Source of the DNA: Devosia lucknowensis
GTDB taxonomy: Bacteria; Pseudomonadota; Alphaproteobacteria; Rhizobiales; Devosiaceae
Assembly: GCF_900177655.1 (NCBI RefSeq)
Contig: NZ_FXWK01000001.1
Location: forward strand, 558,001 to 622,000
DNA length: 64,000 bases
Direction of reading: 5' to 3'
Part shown: in pieces, positions 17,115 to 25,169 of the stretch
How the letters are laid out: each line of letters opens with the position of its first letter
Position numbering within the stretch: position 1 is the first letter of the stretch
Program-made: the position numbers and the translations under genes
The notes under the pieces: generated by a model
Database searches by the model: none
Told to the model about the DNA's origin: nothing
The model's input: only the letters and a program-made list of their open reading frames with translations

Positions 17115-20100
17115 CTACTCCCGCGCCAGATCCGCCAGAAGGCCGGCGGCCACGCTGAGACGGGACACCGTTATCGCGCCTTCTGTCAGGTCCTTGACCG
17201 ACGCGACGGTTCTCGCCACGGCCACCGGCTTCTGATCCACGAACAGGTCGATGCTGCCTGCCTTGATCACGTCGCCGGTGAGGTCGCGCAAGGCGCGCAT
17301 CACGTTTGCCAGCGCCCGGTCCAGCGCCATGCGGTCGAATCGGTCGGCCAGCACGATAGCGCGTCCATCCTCGATGATGCGGAACAGTCCGAACAATCCG
17401 GCAACGCCGAAAAAGGCGCGCGCTGCAGCGGGAACGTCGACACCGCTTCGCTCGGCTACCAGCACGATATCGCTGGCATGGCTGATGAACGGCAGTTCGC
17501 CGATCCGCCGCGCCAGGTCCTCGGGCACGCCGTGAGCCACCAGTCCGCTGACCCGTCCGTCGAGCGCGACGCGCTGCGCATCGGGAAGCAGCCCTTGTGC
17601 AGCCGCCAGTTCGACTACGCCTGCGCGATGACGCTCGACAAGGCCCGCAAGCCCCTCGGCGACCGATCCATTGCGCAGGAACCACAGGGTTTCCTGACGC
17701 AACAGCGTCTCTACCTGCGCATAGAGCGCCAGTTGCACCGCACCAGGCACCGACCCGTCCAGCGCGTCGATGGCCGTATTGAGTGCGGTCAGGCCATAGG
17801 TGTCGCGCACTGCCGCATAGGCGAGGGCCACTTCGCCCGCGCTGGCGGAGGTCGCAGCCGTCAGCTCCGAGACAAACGCCGGCCCGCCGCGATTGATCAT
17901 CGCATTGGCGAGGACCGTCGCGATGACCTCGCGTTTCAGCCGGTGGTGCTGGACCGCATCGCCATACGTCTGGTGCAGTGTTTCGGGGAAATAGCGGAAC
18001 AGCTCACCTGCCAGGTATGGCTCGTCGATTGCGGTGCCATCCATGAGGTCGTCGAACAGCGTCAGCTTGGCATAGGCAAGGATCACGGCCAGTTCCGGAC
18101 GGGTCAGCGCCGTGCCCTCGGCGCTGCGCGCATCGAGTTGCGCATCGCTGGGGAGAAACTCGACGTCCCGGTTGAGCAGGCCGCGCTCTTCGAGGCTCTC
18201 GATCAGCACACGATGATCGGGAAGGTCGGCAAGGCCTGCGCGCTCGGCGAGCGACAGCGCCAGCGTCTGCAGGTAGTTGTTCCGCAGGCAGAGGGCCGCC
18301 ACCTCGTCGGTCATCGAGGCGAGGAAGGTGTTTCGTCGCTCCATGTCGAGTTGACCTGATGCCACGACCGATGCCAGCGCGATTTTGATGTTGACCTCGA
18401 GGTCCGACGAATTGACGCCTGCCGAATTGTCGATAGCGTCGGTGTTGATGCGGCCGCCGCCCAGTGCGTAGGCGATGCGACCACGCTGGGTCACGCCCAG
18501 GTTCGCGCCTTCCCCGACCACGCGGGCCCTGACCTGATCGGCGGTCAATCGGATCGCGTCATTGGCCCTGTCGCCGACCCGTGCATCGTCCTCGTCGGCG
18601 GCCTTGATATAGGTGCCGATGCCGCCGAACCAGAGCAGGTCTACCTGCGCTCCCAGGATCGCCCGCATCACGGCGTTTGGCGTGGCTGCGTCCCCGTCGA
18701 GTCCCAGCAGCGCCTTCATCTCCGGGCTGAGTGGGATGGACTTGAGCGCGCGCGAGAACACCCCGCCGCCACGCGAGATCAGCGCCTTGTCATAGTCCTG
18801 CCAGCTCGACCGCGGCAGCGCAAACAGCCGCTGCCGCTCGACAAAACTGGAGGCTGCGTCCGGTTCGGGATCGATGAAGATGTCGCGATGGTCGAAGGCC
18901 GCAACGAGCCGGATTGCCTTCGACAGCAGCATGCCGTTGCCGAACACGTCGCCGCTCATGTCGCCGACACCCACGACGGTGAAGGGCTCGCGCTGGATGT
19001 CGCGGTTGAGTTCGCGGAAGTGCCGTTTGACAGCCTCCCAGCCGCCGCGCGCCGTAATGCCCATTTTCTTGTGGTCGTAACCCGCCGACCCACCTGAGGC
19101 GAAGGCATCGCCCAGCCAGAAGTTGCGCGCCGTGGCAATGGAGTTGGCGATGTCCGAGAAACTCGCGGTACCCTTGTCCGCAGCGACAACGAGATAGGGA
19201 TCGTCGCCATCGCGGCGCACGACATCGACTGGCGGCACTACCTGGCCCTCGACCAGGTTGTCGGTCACATCAAGCAGAGCACCGATGAAGATGCGATAGC
19301 TTTCGGTGCCTTCCGCCATGAACGCCTCGCGGGCCATGCCTGTGGTCAGGCGTTTGGGAACGAACCCGCCCTTGGCCCCGACCGGCACGATGACGGCATT
19401 CTTGACTTGCTGCGCCTTGACCAGTCCCAGCACTTCGGTACGGAAATCTTCCGGCCGGTCCGACCAGCGGATGCCGCCGCGAGCGATGGCGCCGAACCGC
19501 AGATGCACGCCCTCGACGCGTGGCGAATAGACCGAGATCTCGCGATAGGGGCGGGGCGCGACCATGCCCTCGATCTTGGAACTGTCGAACTTGATCGCCA
19601 GCGCCGGCCGTCGCTGTCCGTCCGCGTCACGCTGCCAGGCATTTGTGCGCAGCGACGCTTCGATGAGGTTCTGAAACCGCCGGACGATCGTGTCCTCGTC
19701 GAGCGAGGAGATGGTTTCGAGCTCCGACGCAATGGCGGCCCGGGCAGCCTCAGCCGCCGCCTCGCGGTTCTCGAGACCGGGAGCGTGCAGCGCCGCAAAA
19801 AGTTCGGTCAGCGCCCGCGCGGCGCCGCTCTGCGTCACCATCACCTGCGCGATATAGCGCTGCGAATAGGACGTTCCCACCTGCCGCAGATAGCGCGAGA
19901 GTGCCCGCAGCAGCGCCGCCTCGCGCCAGTCGACCCCGGCCAGGGTGACCAGTGAATTCAGCTGGTCGCTCTCCGCTTCCCCGGCCCAGACGGCCAGCAG
20001 CCCTGCCTCGATCGCCGGCGCGCGCGCCAGTGGATCGCTCGCGCGGTCGTCCGCAAGCTCGAGCACCATGTCGTGGAGATAACGCTCCACCCCGTCGCGT

Positions 20101-21785
20101 GGCACGATCGTATACGTGCGCTCGTCGATCACCCGGAAGCCGAAATGCTCCAGCATCGGCACGCGGTCGCTCAGCGGAATGGCCGTTCCCTCGTGGTAGA
20201 ACTTGAGGCCCAGGGCCCCATCCGTGCCGCTTCTCCGTGCCAGCCGGATGGCGATCCCGTCGTCGCCCAGTCCCTGGAACACGGCAATGTCGCGCAGCGC
20301 GTCCTCCGTGCCGTTGCGGCTCTGATAGGCGCCCGAGAAGGCCTGCTTCCAGTCGCTGACCGCCCCGGGTTCATCCGATGCCGCCAGCAGCATGTCCGAG
20401 AAATCATGCGTCAGCGTTTCGACGCCGGCCTCCAGCTCTCTCCGCTCGGGCTGCGGCGTCGGTCCGCCATTGCGCCCGATGATCACGTGCAGCCTTACGA
20501 GCTCTCCCTCCGGGAAATGCGGGTAAAAGGCCGAAACCCGGCCATCATAGGCCTCGGCGAGATAGCGCGTGATACGCGCGCGCACCGCACCGTCATAGCG
20601 GTCGCGCGGCACATAGACGAGGATGGAAACGAAATTGTCGAACCGGTCGATGCGTGGCAGCACCCGCACCCGGGGTCGATCGTAGAGCCCGGCGATCGCC
20701 TCGGCAAATTCGGCCAGCTGCTCGGTATCCACTTGGAACAGCTCGTCGCGCGGATAGCTGTCGAGTGCCCCAAGCAGCGTGCGCCCCGCATGTCCCAGCG
20801 GATCGACCCCGGACTGCCGCATCACTTCGGCGATCTTGCGCCGGATCAGCGGTACGTCGGTATGCGGCGTTGCCAGCGCCTGGGCGGTATAAAGGCCGAC
20901 CACGCGCAACTCGCCACAGGCCTCGCCGGCTGCATCGAACAGCTTGATGCCGACATAGTCCATGTGCGCGCGACGATGCACTCGCGAGCGCAGGTTCGCC
21001 TTTGTTACCAGCACCGGATCGGGCCCTTCGACGAAGTCGACCAGCTGCCGCGTGCTTTCCACGAAGTCCGGGCCGCTCCGAAGGACACGCAGGTCGTCGT
21101 TCCGCATGATTCCCAGCCCGCTGCCTGCGACCGGTTCCAGCGCGTGCCCCGCGAGCCGATATTCGCGCATGCCCAGGAAGGTGAAATTGTGCTCTGTCAG
21201 CCATTCCACGAAGTGGGCGGCTTCGTCGCGCTGCGCCGGGCGCAGCACGCCCAATCCGGACACCGCTTTTCTCACCCGCTCCAGCATCGGCTGCCAGTCG
21301 GCAACGGCCCGCGCCACGTCGCGCAGGGTCGCCTCGAGTTCGGCGACAAGGCCATCCACGTCGGCCACCGGGTCCGACTGGATATGGAGCATGCTGACGG
21401 CCGCGCCGCCTTCGCTGACCACCTGCCCGCGAGAAACGTGCAGCACCGGATGGGCAAAAAGCCTGATCACCCCGCCGGCCGCGCGCAGGGCGGCGAGGGC
21501 GCTGTCGACGATAAAGGGCATGTCCGGCCCGATGATGTCGATGACCAGCGGCTCTCCCGGCGTTGCCGGGCGCGTGGCGAGCACCCGTGTCGTTTCCACC
21601 GGCGCTGCGATGAGGCGGGCATGCGTGGTGGTCAACGCGCCGATCAGGGTCGTGGGGTCCTGCCGCGCCAGGTCATCGGGATCGATAGCCGCAATGGCCC
21701 GTGTCAGCATCAGCCTGAGACTGGAATCGTCGATCGCGCTCGAATTCGCCTGCGCTAGGATGTGCGCTTCGATTGCATTCGACAT
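17115..21785 (-). CDS. NAD-specific glutamate dehydrogenase, large (GDH_180 class)
   Basis: This is a 1556-residue L-glutamate dehydrogenase of the large class known from Streptomyces, Pseudomonas and Caulobacter. It oxidises glutamate to 2-oxoglutarate and ammonia. The N-terminal ~700 residues are the regulatory ACT-like and helical region. The catalytic domain is near 750-1250, with GGIRWSDRPEDFRTEVLGLVK, GAKGGFVPKR (substrate Lys), VGVGDMSGDVFGNGMLLS and VGEGANLGVTQ, where the dinucleotide-binding region lies. The C-terminal helical domain follows. I placed the start at the ATG at 21785 (MSNAIEAHILAQ), because GGGGAG lies seven bases upstream and the extra 36 codons of open frame are not family-like. 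It is monocistronic. Its role is catabolic: glutamate as carbon and nitrogen source. Confidence 0.95.
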   Translation of the reverse strand: MSNAIEAHILAQANSSAIDDSSLRLMLTRAIAAIDPDDLARQDPTTLIGALTTTHARLIAAPVETTRVLATRPATPGEPLVIDIIGPDMPFIVDSALAALRAAGGVIRLFAHPVLHVSRGQVVSEGGAAVSMLHIQSDPVADVDGLVAELEATLRDVARAVADWQPMLERVRKAVSGLGVLRPAQRDEAAHFVEWLTEHNFTFLGMREYRLAGHALEPVAGSGLGIMRNDDLRVLRSGPDFVESTRQLVDFVEGPDPVLVTKANLRSRVHRRAHMDYVGIKLFDAAGEACGELRVVGLYTAQALATPHTDVPLIRRKIAEVMRQSGVDPLGHAGRTLLGALDSYPRDELFQVDTEQLAEFAEAIAGLYDRPRVRVLPRIDRFDNFVSILVYVPRDRYDGAVRARITRYLAEAYDGRVSAFYPHFPEGELVRLHVIIGRNGGPTPQPERRELEAGVETLTHDFSDMLLAASDEPGAVSDWKQAFSGAYQSRNGTEDALRDIAVFQGLGDDGIAIRLARRSGTDGALGLKFYHEGTAIPLSDRVPMLEHFGFRVIDERTYTIVPRDGVERYLHDMVLELADDRASDPLARAPAIEAGLLAVWAGEAESDQLNSLVTLAGVDWREAALLRALSRYLRQVGTSYSQRYIAQVMVTQSGAARALTELFAALHAPGLENREAAAEAARAAIASELETISSLDEDTIVRRFQNLIEASLRTNAWQRDADGQRRPALAIKFDSSKIEGMVAPRPYREISVYSPRVEGVHLRFGAIARGGIRWSDRPEDFRTEVLGLVKAQQVKNAVIVPVGAKGGFVPKRLTTGMAREAFMAEGTESYRIFIGALLDVTDNLVEGQVVPPVDVVRRDGDDPYLVVAADKGTASFSDIANSIATARNFWLGDAFASGGSAGYDHKKMGITARGGWEAVKRHFRELNRDIQREPFTVVGVGDMSGDVFGNGMLLSKAIRLVAAFDHRDIFIDPEPDAASSFVERQRLFALPRSSWQDYDKALISRGGGVFSRALKSIPLSPEMKALLGLDGDAATPNAVMRAILGAQVDLLWFGGIGTYIKAADEDDARVGDRANDAIRLTADQVRARVVGEGANLGVTQRGRIAYALGGGRINTDAIDNSAGVNSSDLEVNIKIALASVVASGQLDMERRNTFLASMTDEVAALCLRNNYLQTLALSLAERAGLADLPDHRVLIESLEERGLLNRDVEFLPSDAQLDARSAEGTALTRPELAVILAYAKLTLFDDLMDGTAIDEPYLAGELFRYFPETLHQTYGDAVQHHRLKREVIATVLANAMINRGGPAFVSELTAATSASAGEVALAYAAVRDTYGLTALNTAIDALDGSVPGAVQLALYAQVETLLRQETLWFLRNGSVAEGLAGLVERHRAGVVELAAAQGLLPDAQRVALDGRVSGLVAHGVPEDLARRIGELPFISHASDIVLVAERSGVDVPAAARAFFGVAGLFGLFRIIEDGRAIVLADRFDRMALDRALANVMRALRDLTGDVIKAGSIDLFVDQKPVAVARTVASVKDLTEGAITVSRLSVAAGLLADLARE

Positions 21786-22019
21786 GCCGTGCTCCCCGGT
21801 GACTCGCGCGCCCACCTTAGGCAATGGAGATGACAGTGTCTGCATGGCCGTTTGGCTCAGGCCAGCCGGGCCATTCCTCCGATCGCGCGCCAAGCCGTTT
21901 CACAAAACGGTCACATTTGGGCAAAGCGTTTCCCGCTTTCGCCTGCATCGGCAGGGTTAGTATCTTGTTAAAGTCTATCAAGCTGGTAGTGTTTGCCCCG
22001 GTTCAACCGCAGGTGCCCG

Positions 22020-22109
22020 ATGCCCAAGCTGTCGCATTACGTGTCCTACGCCGCTCTCGTCGCCGCATTGGGCTTTGCCCTGACCGTCATGGTCGGTTTC
22101 CACTTCTGA
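22020..22109 (+). CDS. Putative 29-residue single-pass membrane peptide
   Basis: An ATG at 22020 opens a 29-codon frame: MPKLSHYVSYAALVAALGFA, then LTVMVGFHF. About 19 central residues are hydrophobic and would form one membrane helix, with a positive N terminus. Upstream is a weak AGGTG. Downstream is a strong bidirectional hairpin terminator 24 bases past the stop. A frame this short could arise by chance. The clean membrane profile and the position between a divergent gene and a terminator make a real small protein plausible. Function unknown. Confidence 0.45.
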   Translation: MPKLSHYVSYAALVAALGFALTVMVGFHF

Positions 22110-22132
22110 TCTGCCATCTATGGTGAAACAAA

Positions 22133-22158
22133 AAAAGGCAGCCCGAGAGCTGCCTTTT
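22133..22158. terminator. Bidirectional terminator
   Basis: AAAAGGCAGC and GCTGCCTTTT form a perfect 10-bp stem with a 6-base loop. A-rich sequence lies on one side and T-rich on the other, so it can stop transcription from both directions. It lies between the small plus-strand frame and the end of the DUF6894 gene on the minus strand. Confidence 0.85.
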
Positions 22159-22194
22159 GTCCGTTTCTGCAATGGCTTACGCGCCAAATCTGAC

Positions 22195-22473
22195 TCAGTG
22201 CACCGTTGCCGGAACTATCGGCGTTGCCGACCCGTCGTCGATCTGCGGCCCTGCCCAGAACACCACGTAGAGCAGGTCTTCGCCGCTGGCATCGGTAATC
22301 TCGATCGAACGCGGCTCGTCCATTTCCCCGCCTTCGCCGGCGATCTTTTCGATGATTGCGCGCCCCATTTCCGCCGCCATGTGCTCGGCGTCTTCCAGGC
22401 TCGCGTGCTCGCTCCCCGCCTCGTCGCGGATCAGCGCACTCTCGGTTCGATAGTGGAAATAATAGCGCGGCAT
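22195..22473 (-). CDS. DUF6894 family protein
   Basis: This is a 92-residue soluble acidic protein beginning MPRYYFHYRTES and containing RDEAGSEHASLEDAEHMAAEM. That is the characteristic opening of the DUF6894 family (MPRYFF...D.EG....L..A...A). The family is abundant in multiple copies in Hyphomicrobiales and has no known biochemical role. A motif close to the general-stress (EcfG) promoter lies 23 bases upstream, so stress induction is possible. It sits in its own transcription unit, closed by the bidirectional terminator downstream. Confidence 0.8.
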   Translation of the reverse strand: MPRYYFHYRTESALIRDEAGSEHASLEDAEHMAAEMGRAIIEKIAGEGGEMDEPRSIEITDASGEDLLYVVFWAGPQIDDGSATPIVPATVH

Positions 22474-22496
22474 GTGTCTCTCCCGTCGCCCGGGAC

Positions 22497-22522
22497 AACG
22501 CTTGAACCCCGCGCGCGTTGCC
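22497..22522 (-). promoter_or_regulatory. Possible EcfG-type promoter of the DUF6894 gene
   Basis: Read on the minus strand, GGCAAC is followed after exactly 16 bases by CGTT. The alphaproteobacterial general stress sigma factor EcfG recognises GGAAC-N16/17-CGTT, so the -35 differs at one position. The -10 lies 23 bases before the start codon. No EcfG gene is in the window. Confidence 0.4.
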
Positions 22523-22564
22523 GACGCAGGCGTGTCACCGGCAAGACTGTCACGTCACACGCGA

Positions 22565-23116
22565 TCAGTCGATCCCTGCAAGCTCACGATATCCATGACG
22601 CTGCCAGATCAGCGGCGCGCGGCCCGGGTCGCTTTCCGCTTCCACGATTGCGCCCGCGAACAGCACATGTGTTCCCGTTTCCATCGCGCCAATCACCTCG
22701 CAGTCGAGCGAAGTGACGGTTCCACGCAGCTGCGGTTGGCCTGACGGCCATGCGCCCCAGTCGCCGATTGCGAACCGCTGTTCCGCCGGAACCTGTCCGG
22801 CAAACGCATCGGCGACATCGGTCTGCTCCGTGCTCAGCATGGCCAGCGAGAAGCCGCCCGTCTTGGCGATCAGGTCGGCCAGCCGGCTGACGATATCGAT
22901 GGAAACGAGCAGCGCTGGCGGCTGCGCCGAAAGCGACATCACCGATGTGGCGGTCCGCCCGACACGCTCGTCGCCGCGCCGTGCCGTCACCACCGTCACG
23001 CCAGACGCCAGTCCGGACATCGCCGTGCGAAATTCCCCGTCGCTCACCGTCGGTCGGCGCAGCGGCCGCAGGGCCATGGTGTCGGGAAGTTCGAAATCGG
23101 GCATGAGGATAGTCAT
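22565..23116 (-). CDS. Flavin reductase-like protein (FMN-binding split barrel)
   Basis: This is a 183-residue protein of the flavin reductase domain family (HpaC/ActVB-like). Members reduce FMN or FAD with NAD(P)H, often for a two-component monooxygenase. The pattern is typical: FRTAMSGLASGVTVVTAR near residue 29, GRTATSVMSLSAQPPALLVSID near 53-74, FSLAMLSTEQTDVADAFAG near 90, and LDCEVIGAMETGTHVLFAGAI near 140-160. All core elements are present. No monooxygenase gene is adjacent, so the partner is unknown. The upstream neighbour on the same strand is sodB, separated by 145 bases with a hairpin. The start lacks a clear ribosome site, and an ATG four codons in is an alternative. Confidence 0.87.
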   Translation of the reverse strand: MTILMPDFELPDTMALRPLRRPTVSDGEFRTAMSGLASGVTVVTARRGDERVGRTATSVMSLSAQPPALLVSIDIVSRLADLIAKTGGFSLAMLSTEQTDVADAFAGQVPAEQRFAIGDWGAWPSGQPQLRGTVTSLDCEVIGAMETGTHVLFAGAIVEAESDPGRAPLIWQRHGYRELAGID

Positions 23117-23210
23117 CGCGGAAAGTCACTATGAGTGCAATGCGGCCTCGGCCTTCAAGGGGAGGCTGCCCCGGAAAGAAGGCTGGGGGAACGGCCGGGT
23201 TCCCGCCATT

Positions 23211-23239
23211 GTCACCGCCAGGTCAACCCCGGCGGTGAC
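23211..23239 (-). terminator. Hairpin after sodB
   Basis: GTCACCGCC and GGCGGTGAC form a perfect 9-bp stem around an 11-base loop, 22 bases past the sodB stop codon on the minus strand. It lacks a strong T-run. It probably marks the 3' end of the sodB message. Confidence 0.55.
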
Positions 23240-23261
23240 GATATGGGATTGCGCGGACCGG

Positions 23262-23864
23262 TCAGCCCAGGTTGGCTTCCGCGAATTCGTAGTTCGCGAG
23301 CTTGTCGAGGAAATTGCTGACATAGTCTGGACGACGATTGCGGAAGTCCACGTAGTAGGAGTGCTCCCACACGTCGAGACCGAGCAGCACCTTGCCCTCA
23401 CCGGTCGCCAGTGGGTTGGAGCCGTTCGGAGTCTTGGTGGTCTTGAGCTTGCCGTCCTGGCCAAGCACCAGCCAGGCCCAGCCCGATCCGAACTGGGTCG
23501 TGGCGGCGGTCTTGAAGCTCTCCTTGAAGGCATCGACCGAGCCGAAGTCTTCGACGATCTTGGCTTCCAGCTTGCCCGGCAGCTTGCCGCCAGTGGGAGA
23601 CAGCGCATTCCAGAAATGGATGTGATTCCAGTGCTGACCGGCATTGTTGAAAACCGGAGCCATGTCGGCCTTGCCGTTTGCGAAAGCGACGATCTCTTCC
23701 AGCGACTTGCCCTGCAGGTCAGGGTTCTTCTCGACGAAACCGTTGAGCGCCGTCACGTAGGCCTGGTGATGTTTGCCATGGTGCAGCTCGAGCGTTTCCT
23801 GGCTCATGCCGCGCTCGCCGAGGGCCGCCGGGGAATAGGGAAGGGCGGGAAGCGTAAAGGTCAT
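23262..23864 (-). CDS. sodB: Superoxide dismutase, iron type
   Basis: This is a 200-residue Fe/Mn superoxide dismutase converting superoxide to hydrogen peroxide and oxygen. The four metal ligands are visible as His28 (LELHHGKHH), His81 (WNHIHFWN), Asp164 and His168 (DVWEHSYY). Gln77 in NNAGQHWNH sits where iron enzymes carry their outer-sphere Gln (Gln69 of E. coli SodB). I therefore read it as iron-type, although many alphaproteobacterial enzymes accept either metal. There is no signal peptide, so it is cytoplasmic. It is transcribed divergently from a probable Fe-S-binding regulator and a truncated haemoglobin, a neighbourhood that suggests oxidative or nitrosative stress. Confidence 0.95.
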   Translation of the reverse strand: MTFTLPALPYSPAALGERGMSQETLELHHGKHHQAYVTALNGFVEKNPDLQGKSLEEIVAFANGKADMAPVFNNAGQHWNHIHFWNALSPTGGKLPGKLEAKIVEDFGSVDAFKESFKTAATTQFGSGWAWLVLGQDGKLKTTKTPNGSNPLATGEGKVLLGLDVWEHSYYVDFRNRRPDYVSNFLDKLANYEFAEANLG

Positions 23865-23950
23865 GTCGAAGCTCCGTTCACTTCGGCTTGCATGTTTTTG
23901 CAGGCCGGGTTAATTTCCAAGCAATGGCTTTGAAAACCCTTTCCAGTGAT

Positions 23951-24625
23951 ATGTCAAGCTCAGGCTTGGAAAACACCGCGTGGTCTCCGCGCAACCCGGC
24001 AGAGCGTGTCCTTATGGCGCTCAAGATGCATGGCGCGCTCTCGGCGACTGCATTGGGTGCCATGCTCGGTACGACGAGCGAAGCTGCACGGCAGCAGCTC
24101 CTTCGGCTTGCAGATGAGGGCCTGGTGGAGGCGCGCAGCGCCTCGGCAGGCGTGGGTCGGCCGACGCAGCTCTGGACGCTCACCCCAGCCGCACAGGCGC
24201 GTTTTCCCGATACCCATGCCGCACTCACCGTCCAGCTGCTCGACATTGTCCGCACGCGGCTCGGCGATGACGCGCTCGATGCCATCATCGCGGTGCGCGA
24301 AGCCGATACACGCAACAGCTATGAGGCGGTCATGGTCCCGGCCGCGGATCTCGAGGGGCGTGTTGCGACCCTAGCAGCCATGCGCAGCCAGGAGGGCTAC
24401 ATGGCCGCCTGGAGCAAGGAGGCGGACGGCTCCTTCCTGCTAGTCGAAAATCACTGTCCGATTTGTGCCGCTGCAACGGCCTGCCAGGGCTTCTGTCGCG
24501 CCGAACTGGAAGTTTTCCGTTCGGTATTGGGCACCGGTGTCACCGTCGAGCGCACCGAACATATCGTCTCGGGCGGCCGCCGCTGCTCCTATGTCATCAA
24601 GGCCCAGACCGATGCCGCCGTCTGA
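23951..24625 (+). CDS. SufR-like regulator with a four-Cys cluster motif
   Basis: This is a DeoR/ArsR-like winged-helix regulator of about 224 residues, similar in layout to SufR. The HTH is in the N-terminal ~70 residues (ALSATALGAMLGTTSEAARQ, then LADEGLVEA and GVGRPTQLWTLT). The C-terminal half carries HCPICAAATACQGFC, i.e. C-x2-C-x5-C-x3-C, which suits binding an Fe-S cluster. SufR proteins use a similar Cys set to sense cluster status. The start is uncertain: ATGs at 23924 and 23951 and a TTG at 23888 are all in frame. I prefer 23951 because TTGCAT-N17-TTAATT (23888-23916) looks like its promoter. It overlaps the haemoglobin gene by 14 bases. I infer sensing of NO or iron-sulfur stress. 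Confidence 0.8.
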   Translation: MSSSGLENTAWSPRNPAERVLMALKMHGALSATALGAMLGTTSEAARQQLLRLADEGLVEARSASAGVGRPTQLWTLTPAAQARFPDTHAALTVQLLDIVRTRLGDDALDAIIAVREADTRNSYEAVMVPAADLEGRVATLAAMRSQEGYMAAWSKEADGSFLLVENHCPICAAATACQGFCRAELEVFRSVLGTGVTVERTEHIVSGGRRCSYVIKAQTDAAV

Positions 24626-25100
24626 TCGTCCCCCTGTCGGCACGCAGCTGCATCGTATCGGCTGGGAAACGCCCGAGGGTCTCGACGAGACCATGATCCG
24701 TGCCGTTGTCGACGAATTCTATACCCGTGCAAGGCGCGACGATGTTGTCGGCCCCATCTTCAATTCCGTTATTCCCGACGCCGAGTGGCCGGGCCATCTC
24801 GACAAGATTTCCGATTTCTGGAGCTCCATGCTGCTCGGCTCCGGGCGCTATGCGGGCCGCCCGATGCCCAAGCACATGGCAATCCCCAATCTTGGCGATG
24901 CGCATTTCATGCGCTGGCTGCGCTTGTTCCGTGAAACCGTCGAGGAACTTTGCCCGCCTGATATAGCGGCACTTTTCATCGAACGCTCCGAGCGGATCGG
25001 CAATTCGTTCCGCATGAACATTTCCATGCGCCGCGGCGACGACATCACGCTCATGGGGCCGCTCAAGCGCGAAGCGCCACCGACCTGGAAACCGGAATAG
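24612..25100 (+). CDS. Truncated haemoglobin (group III-like)
   Basis: This is a 162-residue truncated globin that binds haem and reacts with oxygen or nitric oxide. The likely B10 Tyr is residue 37 in VDEFYTRARRDDVVGPIF. The haem-facing segment is DFWSSMLLGSGRYAGRPM. The proximal His is residue 98 in GDAHFMRWLRLF. The sequence pattern and slightly longer E-F region resemble group III (P) globins. The ATG at 24612 lies inside the end of the regulator gene (14-base overlap), so both are made from one message. NO detoxification or oxygen handling is the likely role, under control of the Fe-S regulator. The open frame upstream of 24612 is a shadow of that regulator. Confidence 0.87.
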   Translation: MPPSDRPPVGTQLHRIGWETPEGLDETMIRAVVDEFYTRARRDDVVGPIFNSVIPDAEWPGHLDKISDFWSSMLLGSGRYAGRPMPKHMAIPNLGDAHFMRWLRLFRETVEELCPPDIAALFIERSERIGNSFRMNISMRRGDDITLMGPLKREAPPTWKPE

Positions 25101-25116
25101 GGCAGGCGATCGTCAC

Positions 25117-25143
25117 ACCAAGGTCTGCCGCGTCTGGTTCGTC
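25117..25143 (+). promoter_or_regulatory. Putative ECF promoter, site A
   Basis: ACCAAGGT (25117-25124), 15 bases, then CGTC (25140-25143), ending 26 bases before the start of the exported protein gene at 25170. Its extended form ACCAAGGTCTG...CGTCCAATCT recurs at site B (33685). Part of the shared motif set of the ECF sigma island. Confidence 0.75.
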
Positions 25144-25169
25144 CAATCTCCAGACAATGGAGATTTGCG

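Noticed and set aside
20073..21758. 561-residue frame antisense to glutamate dehydrogenase
   Set aside because: Low-complexity charged product opposite a well-conserved enzyme.
23888..23950. TTG at 23888 as start of the SufR-like regulator
   Set aside because: It coincides with a likely -35 box and lacks a ribosome site. The N-terminal residues it adds are not family-like.
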